Assembly: GCA_965370715.1 (NCBI GenBank) | Contig: CBDUVQ010000041.1 | Location: forward strand, 1 to 8,323 | Reading direction: 5' to 3' | Source: JAFCBV01 sp965370715 | GTDB taxonomy: Archaea > EX4484-52 > B79-G9 | DNA: 8,323 bases | In this document: positions 4,839-8,323 of the stretch, piece by piece | Layout: the number at the start of each line of letters is the position of its first letter | How positions within the stretch are numbered: the stretch's first letter is position 1 | Program-made: the position numbers and the translations under genes | The notes under the pieces: model-generated | Databases searched by the model: none | What the model saw: the letters and a program-made list of their open reading frames with translations, nothing else | Told to the model about the DNA's origin: nothing

Positions 4839-6269
4839 CTATTCCTCATAATCTGCGTTTTGCGTCATTTTTTGCGTCATTTTTGCGTCATTTTTGCGCA
4901 AAAACAGAACATATTTTATGTCCCTTTTCCCGCTTCCTATAGCCCTGAAGACGCCTTTTTCCACAAGCCCTGTTAAGTCCCGCGTTGCAGTTTTTCTTGC
5001 AACACCTGTAAAGCCCGTATATTCCTTATTCGTTATGGCGCTTTTTTTTCCCACGTATTCTACTGCTTTAATCTGTCGCTCATTCAGCCCCAGCTTTTCA
5101 AGATTTTCCGTGCTTGGCGGTATCCTGAATATCACGACAAAGGCGCCGGTGACAATTTTGAATTCCGGCTCAAGTATTCCCCACTCCCTGCATTGCCTTA
5201 CCATATCCAGCGTGCCGCCGCCCACATCCTCCACATACTTCACCCAGAACATCTGCTTGAATAATAACGGATTGCGGGGAATTGAGCGATGCTCCTTTTT
5301 CAAATCCTCTATTGTTATGTCGCTTGGCAAAATGCCGGGATTCCATACCTCTATTGAGGTGTCAAAAATTCTTACCTGAACCTTTGACGGCGATTCGTAA
5401 TCCCTATGGACAACTGCATTTATTATCGCTTCCCTTAAGGCATCAGGCGGGTATTCGTATTTCTCTTCTCTTTGAACCTGCCCTGGAACCAGCCATATTG
5501 CTTTTCTTATATTTCGCAGGATAAAATCTTCTGCCTTGTCTACCATATCAAAAACATTGCCTTCAATTGTCTGAAAATCAATGTACGGCTTTACCGGCTC
5601 GTTGCCTGAAAATCGTATACATTTCACTTCTGACTGAAGAAATTTCGGCTCTTTGGAAAACAGCAGCATGCAGGCATTTGTCAGCTTTCCGTTTTTGAGA
5701 AGGTTAAGCGTTTTGAGGGCATCCACCACAAATACATCTTCTGGTATTTTTAGCCCTCTTTGCTTTCTTGCTTCCCTCAAAAACCACTGCATTTTATTTT
5801 CATCAATATCCTCCAGAGTTGCATTTTCGCAAGGTTTGGAATCCCAATAAATTTTATCGCCAGTTTCCTTTGCCATCTTCCTTATCTCCGAAGCAGAGAG
5901 CTTATGTGCTGAATTTCCAACCCGCATATATGCCCTGCCTTTGAAAAATACCGGTTTTTCACCGCTTTCCTTAACCCCAATAACCACAATTTTTTTGCCC
6001 TCAATTTCTTCAACTGAAATTTTCGGAAAAACGTGATTATCTGTATGTGTTTTGATGTAATTTGCCAAATCCTCAAGTGTCTTTTTCCCGATTTGCAGCC
6101 CGATAACTTCTTTGTTATCTTTGATGCCAATCAAAATCCGCCCGCCTTTTGAATTGGAAAACGCAGAAACCTCTTCGCCTGTTTCATCTTTTAGGCTTAG
6201 GGATTCTTTAAACTCTACACTTCCGGTTTCGTGCTTTTCTATAATTTTTTTTAATTCCTCTTCGTTCAT
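4839..6269 (-). CDS. AlbA_2 (Schlafen-type) / HATPase_c_4 / winged-helix protein, putative transcriptional regulator
   Basis: Residue numbers are from the ATG at 6269 (476 aa). An AlbA_2 domain occupies about 1-135 (ETGSVEFKES, then SAFSNSKGGRILIGI, typical of this fold). A GHKL-like HATPase_c_4 domain follows at about 270-385: ALREAIINAVVHRDY (277-291), EVWNPGILP and EDVGGGTLDMV. A winged helix at about 393-457 ends the folded part. The family (COG2865) is often mislabelled RecG-like helicase but is thought to be regulatory; its target is unknown. The last 15 residues contain KMTQKMTQ, encoded by tandem repeats. The start is uncertain: the frame is open to ATG 6335 (22 extra residues, MRKAGERFGEM onward), but the conserved domain begins at MNEEELKK, and an ATG at 6275 is also possible. 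The upstream ATG overlaps the stop of the template-repeat frame (TGATG, 6333-6337). It lies between the DGR and the LamG gene, with which it is probably co-transcribed. Confidence 0.85.
   Translation of the reverse strand: MNEEELKKIIEKHETGSVEFKESLSLKDETGEEVSAFSNSKGGRILIGIKDNKEVIGLQIGKKTLEDLANYIKTHTDNHVFPKISVEEIEGKKIVVIGVKESGEKPVFFKGRAYMRVGNSAHKLSASEIRKMAKETGDKIYWDSKPCENATLEDIDENKMQWFLREARKQRGLKIPEDVFVVDALKTLNLLKNGKLTNACMLLFSKEPKFLQSEVKCIRFSGNEPVKPYIDFQTIEGNVFDMVDKAEDFILRNIRKAIWLVPGQVQREEKYEYPPDALREAIINAVVHRDYESPSKVQVRIFDTSIEVWNPGILPSDITIEDLKKEHRSIPRNPLLFKQMFWVKYVEDVGGGTLDMVRQCREWGILEPEFKIVTGAFVVIFRIPPSTENLEKLGLNERQIKAVEYVGKKSAITNKEYTGFTGVARKTATRDLTGLVEKGVFRAIGSGKRDIKYVLFLRKNDAKMTQKMTQNADYEE
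4862..4895. repeat. Tandem repeat GCGTCATTTTT(T), three units
   Basis: Units lie at 4862-4873 (12 bases), 4874-4884 and 4885-4895 (11 each), with partial copies at either side (GCG at 4854-4856 and GCGC at 4896-4899). On the minus strand it codes the AlbA_2 protein tail with M-T-Q repeats. KMTQ repeats are common between or after domains in this protein family. Loss or gain of an 11-base unit would shift the frame and change only the last few residues or extend the protein toward the LamG gene 24 bases away. Confidence 0.8.
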
Positions 6270-6337
6270 AATCATCGCCCTTAATTCAAATCCCGTGCGG
6301 TTCATTTCGCCGAACCTTTCGCCAGCCTTCCTCATCA

Positions 6338-6372
6338 GGAAAGCCGCAGCCTCCTAGGCTGTTTCGCTTTCC
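6338..6372. repeat. Interrupted inverted repeat just downstream of the DGR template repeat
   Basis: Outer arms GGAAAGC (6338-6344) and GCTTTCC (6366-6372), inner arms CAGCCT (6347-6352) and AGGCTG (6356-6361), loop CCT, with a small asymmetric internal loop: 13 base pairs in all. It lies about 95 bases past the end of the template repeat on the minus strand. No U-tract follows, so it is not a simple terminator. DGRs often carry hairpins after the variable or template repeat, so it may shape the retroelement RNA. A competing 6-bp hairpin (CCTTCC 6326-6331 with GGAAAG 6338-6343, one wobble) shares its arm. Confidence 0.6.
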
Positions 6373-6466
6373 CTCCGGTTTTCAACCCGTCTGTTGATTG
6401 TTGTGGCTCCTGCGCATCCTGCCTGCCCGCACCCCCGTGGAGGCGCGGTATCTGAAGGTGCGCCAT

Positions 6467-6601
6467 GCAGCAGCGAAAGCCAATGTTGTTGTTCGCATTC
6501 GACGGGGCATTATTCAGGTTCGCACAAAACACCCCGGCATTGCCGGCATTGTTCCAGTTCCCGCCGCGTTGGACCGCGCCGCCGTCTCCTCCGCAACCAT
6601 G
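6467..6601 (-). other. DGR template repeat (TR)
   Basis: Read on the minus strand in the lectin frame it gives GGDGGAVQRGGNWNNAGNAG, then VFCANLNNAPSNANNNIGFR and CC, the classic C-terminal C-type-lectin variable segment of DGR target proteins. Eleven codons are AAC or AAT, the arrangement that lets adenine-directed mutagenesis change exposed residues. The right part (GGCTTTCGCTGCTGC, ending about 6467) lacks adenines and could be the site where mutagenic homing starts. The upstream part overlaps the last about 28 codons of the reverse transcriptase gene in another frame. Boundaries are approximate because the matching variable repeat is not in the window. The lectin frame runs on to a stop at 6335-6337 without recognisable protein similarity; I see no complete target gene here. 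Confidence 0.8.
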
Positions 6602-7638
6602 AGCATGAGTCTGTGAACCCTCTCCTTTATTTTCCCTGAATTAGTGTGGCTAAGGTGGCCGGTGTAGCTTGCAAAGGACGCGCCAAGGCTTTCGGGCTCA
6701 AGCCTGCCTCGCCGCCATTCATAAATCCTGCTGCCAAGCTTCGCGCGAAACCTCCTCCAGTTTCGCGTCCTGACACGCACGTGGCTTCCGCGCGCCACAT
6801 ACCCTGTAAAGTCAACTCCAAATGAAACCTTATTGATTTGGGTTTTTCTTTTCTCAAGGCAAAGATATAGCCTGCCATGGAGAAACCCGCGGATTTTTTC
6901 CCACACTTCATGCAGGACTTTTTTGTCATCCGAAAACATAATGAAGTCATCCACATACCGCACGTAATGCTTTATTCTCAGTTCGTGCTTTGCGAAATAA
7001 TCAAGTTCGTTTAAGTAAATGTTTGCAAAAAGCTGGCTTGTCAGGTTGCCGATTGGGATGCCTTTTTTTTGTTCCGGAACATCTGTGTTTTCTATGTGGT
7101 ATGGCATAATCTTCTCGTTGTGCGAGCCGATAATTTTTTCAAGAAGCCCAAGCAGGCTTTCATCTTTTATATTTTTTCTTATTATTTCCAGCAGGGTGTG
7201 CTGGTCAATGCTGTAAAAATACTTTGTTATGTCGCACTTCATGAAATATCCGCCTTTGTGCCTGCCGGCAAATTTTTTCACCCTGAAAAACCCTTTGTGC
7301 GTTCCCTTTCCTTTTCTGCACGCGTATGAATCATAAATGAACGAAGCATCGTATATCTGCTCAAGCCAGTTATGGATTGCATGATGCACTACGTGGTCGC
7401 GGAAGTGCGGGGCCATGATTCTTCTCTCCTTATAGTCTTTTACATGAAACACAGTATATGTAGACGGCTCGTATGTCTGCCTTAAAAGCTCCAGATGAAT
7501 GCGCCAGAGGTTTCCGTGGATGTCCTTGTTGAACCCGAACAGGGTGGCATCCTTTCTGCTCTTTATTGCCTGGCTGTATGCATAGTAAAGGTTGGGAAGC
7601 GAAATTATTTCATCGTAAATGTTTTTGTATGCCTTCAT
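6514..7638 (-). CDS. DGR reverse transcriptase
   Basis: A 374-aa RNA-directed DNA polymerase. Motif A is KCDITKYFYSID with D136; the signature GIPIGNLTSQLFANIYLNELD-type segment begins at 193, and its IGNLTSQ fits the DGR pattern [IVL]GxxxSQ in place of the QG of group II and retron enzymes; the catalytic box is RYVDDF (227-232, D230/D231). Later come GVDFTGYV and GHLSHTNS, typical of the thumb and C-terminus. It copies the adjacent template repeat with errors at adenines and delivers the cDNA to a variable region. Its ATG overlaps the Avd stop (ATGA), with GGAGG nine bases upstream. The last about 28 residues (from about MVAEETAARS) are an out-of-frame reading of template-repeat DNA, so the natural protein is a little longer than the conserved core. 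All key residues are present, so it should be active. Confidence 0.93.
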   Translation of the reverse strand: MKAYKNIYDEIISLPNLYYAYSQAIKSRKDATLFGFNKDIHGNLWRIHLELLRQTYEPSTYTVFHVKDYKERRIMAPHFRDHVVHHAIHNWLEQIYDASFIYDSYACRKGKGTHKGFFRVKKFAGRHKGGYFMKCDITKYFYSIDQHTLLEIIRKNIKDESLLGLLEKIIGSHNEKIMPYHIENTDVPEQKKGIPIGNLTSQLFANIYLNELDYFAKHELRIKHYVRYVDDFIMFSDDKKVLHEVWEKIRGFLHGRLYLCLEKRKTQINKVSFGVDFTGYVARGSHVRVRTRNWRRFRAKLGSRIYEWRRGRLEPESLGASFASYTGHLSHTNSGKIKERVHRLMLMVAEETAARSNAAGTGTMPAMPGCFVRT

Positions 7639-8024
7639 ATCTGCCCGCCTCCAAGATTCCTGTGCCTCGCAGCTGCAATTGCAATTAGCTCTTTCAGGAG
7701 CCCCTGCACCTTTTCATGCTGGCTGTATGAAATGTATTTGAAAATCGCTGCCTGCTGAAGCAACACCGAAATGATGTTAAATCCTGCCAGAATCTCAAGC
7801 ATACTTTCTTTTCTTTCCCCGTCATCATTCCTGTAATTCTGCATAATCAATAGCCTTATGGCGCCAATCAGGGACTCTTCTATACTTGCCCGAAGCGTGA
7901 ATTTCGCTGTGTTCGGGAACATATCAAGCAGAGGGTGAAGCATGGTGTACAGAGCTTTTGTCTTTTCAAGGAGTATGTATTGCGGCTTTTCCCCTGCTTT
8001 TTCTTCTTTCGGTTTTTCTTCCAT
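7635..8024 (-). CDS. avd: Avd-like accessory variability determinant (four-helix bundle)
   Basis: A 129-aa mostly helical protein. After a Lys/Glu-rich N-terminus come LLEKTKALYTMLHPLLDMFP (18-37, helix one), TAKFTLRASIEESLIGAIRL (39-58, helix two, with the family's Pro-x-(2)-x-F-T-L type turn), a third helix around ESMLEILAGFNIISVLLQQA and a fourth at KVQGLLKELIAIAA. This pattern, together with its position directly before the reverse transcriptase and the four-base stop/start overlap, identifies it as the Avd partner. Avd forms a pentameric positively charged barrel that binds the reverse transcriptase and template RNA and is needed for mutagenic homing. It is also related to bacterial 23S rRNA-intervening-sequence four-helix proteins, the main alternative. 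No clear ribosome site precedes the ATG at 8024. Confidence 0.8.
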   Translation of the reverse strand: MEEKPKEEKAGEKPQYILLEKTKALYTMLHPLLDMFPNTAKFTLRASIEESLIGAIRLLIMQNYRNDDGERKESMLEILAGFNIISVLLQQAAIFKYISYSQHEKVQGLLKELIAIAAARHRNLGGGQI

Positions 8025-8046
8025 TTTAAAACACGCTCGCTATAAT

Positions 8047-8090
8047 GAACATATTGTTTAATAATATGTTCACGATGTTTAACATATTAT
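8047..8090. promoter_or_regulatory. Inverted repeat upstream of the DGR operon, possible operator
   Basis: Perfect 9-bp arms GAACATATT (8047-8055) and AATATGTTC (8063-8071) flank GTTTAAT. A third AACATATT half site lies at 8081-8088, one 33-base step from the first. It is 23-66 bases upstream of the Avd start on the minus strand, in the expected promoter zone; AT-rich words here could serve as the TATA box but no single good match stands out. Confidence 0.45.
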
Positions 8091-8095
8091 CTTGA

Positions 8096-8139
8096 AGCCG
8101 CAGGAAACCATGCACTTGAGTGCGTGGATGAATGCGGCT
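8096..8139. repeat. Two-tier stem-loop, possibly an IS200/IS605-type end or structured RNA
   Basis: Outer stem AGCCGCA (8096-8102) with TGCGGCT (8133-8139); inner 8-bp stem CCATGCAC (8108-8115) with GTGCGTGG (8120-8127, one G-T pair) closed by TTGA; five bases on each side form an internal loop. It is GC-rich within AT-rich DNA. Such imperfect hairpins are found at ends of IS200/IS605 elements and in their RNAs, but no tnpA or tnpB is in the window, so the assignment stays open. Confidence 0.5.
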
Positions 8140-8142
8140 GCG

Positions 8143-8310
8143 AGACCTGGAAAAATGCCTTGCATTTTTTGGGTCTTTGAAAATTCCTCTGGAATTTTCG
8201 AGATTTCGCAAATCTTTCAGATTTACTGTATTGCGAAATCCAGAAATTGTGAAATAATTTCGCAATCACAAAAATCGTTTTAAGATTTTTAGTGACCCAG
8301 AAAATCTTCT
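8143..8310. repeat. Back-to-back array of perfect inverted repeats; no gene seen in 8025-8323
   Basis: Consecutive hairpins: AAAAATGC/GCATTTTT (8151-8158, 8162-8169) inside AGACC/GGTCT (8143-8147, 8172-8176); GAAAATTCC/GGAATTTTC (8179-8187, 8191-8199); AGATTT/AAATCT/AGATTT (8201-8206, 8210-8215, 8219-8224), where the middle word can pair either way; ATTGCGAAAT/ATTTCGCAAT (8230-8239, 8257-8266); AAAAATC/GATTTTT (8270-8276, 8284-8290), and AAGATTTT/AAAATCTT (8282-8289, 8301-8308), which compete. Loops are mostly 3-17 bases. The short reading frames here are low-complexity results of the repeats and I do not accept them as genes. Confidence 0.7.
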
Positions 8311-8323
8311 ATTTTATAGGGGC

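Noticed and set aside
6310..6337. Hammerhead-ribozyme-like words CTGATGA and GAAA on the minus strand after the template repeat
   Set aside because: The bases between them cannot form the required stem II beyond a single pair, and no matching stems I and III were found.
4894..6357. Plus-strand open frames opposite the AlbA_2 gene
   Set aside because: No start signals or family resemblance; the minus-strand protein has clear ordered domains.
6335..6532. Open frame from the template repeat to a stop overlapping the AlbA_2 upstream ATG, as a protein gene
   Set aside because: It starts inside the template repeat, has no credible start or ribosome site, and its tail resembles no known protein; the sequence is better explained as the DGR template plus RNA structure.
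8026..8283. Short open frames on both strands over the hairpin region
   Set aside because: Their sequences are the result of inverted repeats, which keep both strands similar in composition; no motif or ribosome site supports them.
8143..8310. CRISPR array
   Set aside because: The repeated words are short, inverted and unevenly spaced; there is no constant direct repeat with unique spacers and no cas gene.

Overview
This 8.3 kb window looks archaeal, most likely from a DPANN-type lineage such as Woesearchaeota or Pacearchaeota. That placement is an inference. It rests on archaeal TATA boxes with starts about 25 bases downstream (one giving a nearly leaderless mRNA), a GAGGTG ribosome site, a secreted surface protein rich in N-x-S/T sequons with a LamG domain, and archaeal-style ribbon-helix-helix/RelE genes. 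All large genes lie on the minus strand; one small three-gene operon lies on the plus strand, nested inside another gene.

From right to left, in the direction of minus-strand transcription: 8025-8323 is gene-free and packed with inverted repeats. Next come Avd (7635-8024) and a reverse transcriptase (6514-7638), overlapping by ATGA, then an adenine-rich template repeat (about 6467-6601) that encodes a C-type-lectin-like variable segment. Together these form a diversity-generating retroelement (DGR); no variable target copy is in the window. A 35-nt inverted repeat (6338-6372) follows. An AlbA_2/HATPase_c_4 regulator-like protein (4839-6269) comes next, and 24 bases after it a 1107-aa exported LamG protein (1491-4814). 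A DUF4143 AAA ATPase (38-1336) ends the window. Its 3' end runs into a diverged second copy of the LamG protein's C-terminal coding sequence (1-57).

The most striking feature is inside the LamG gene. Residues 460-895 form an intein with Hint blocks A, B, F and G, starting at Cys460 and ending at Asn895 before Ser896. In the position normally held by a homing endonuclease there is a complete plus-strand toxin-antitoxin operon (2346-3125): TATA box, palindromic operator, ribosome site, a 48-aa and a 100-aa ribbon-helix-helix-like antitoxin, and a 90-aa RelE/ParE-like toxin. The intein frame stays open for about 260 codons through the antisense of this operon. The toxin, whose codons are in phase with the intein codons, uses none of the three codons (TTA, CTA, TCA) that would create stops on the other strand, whereas the two antitoxins use them freely. 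This points to true two-strand coding and suggests an addiction module that stabilises the intein in place of a nuclease.
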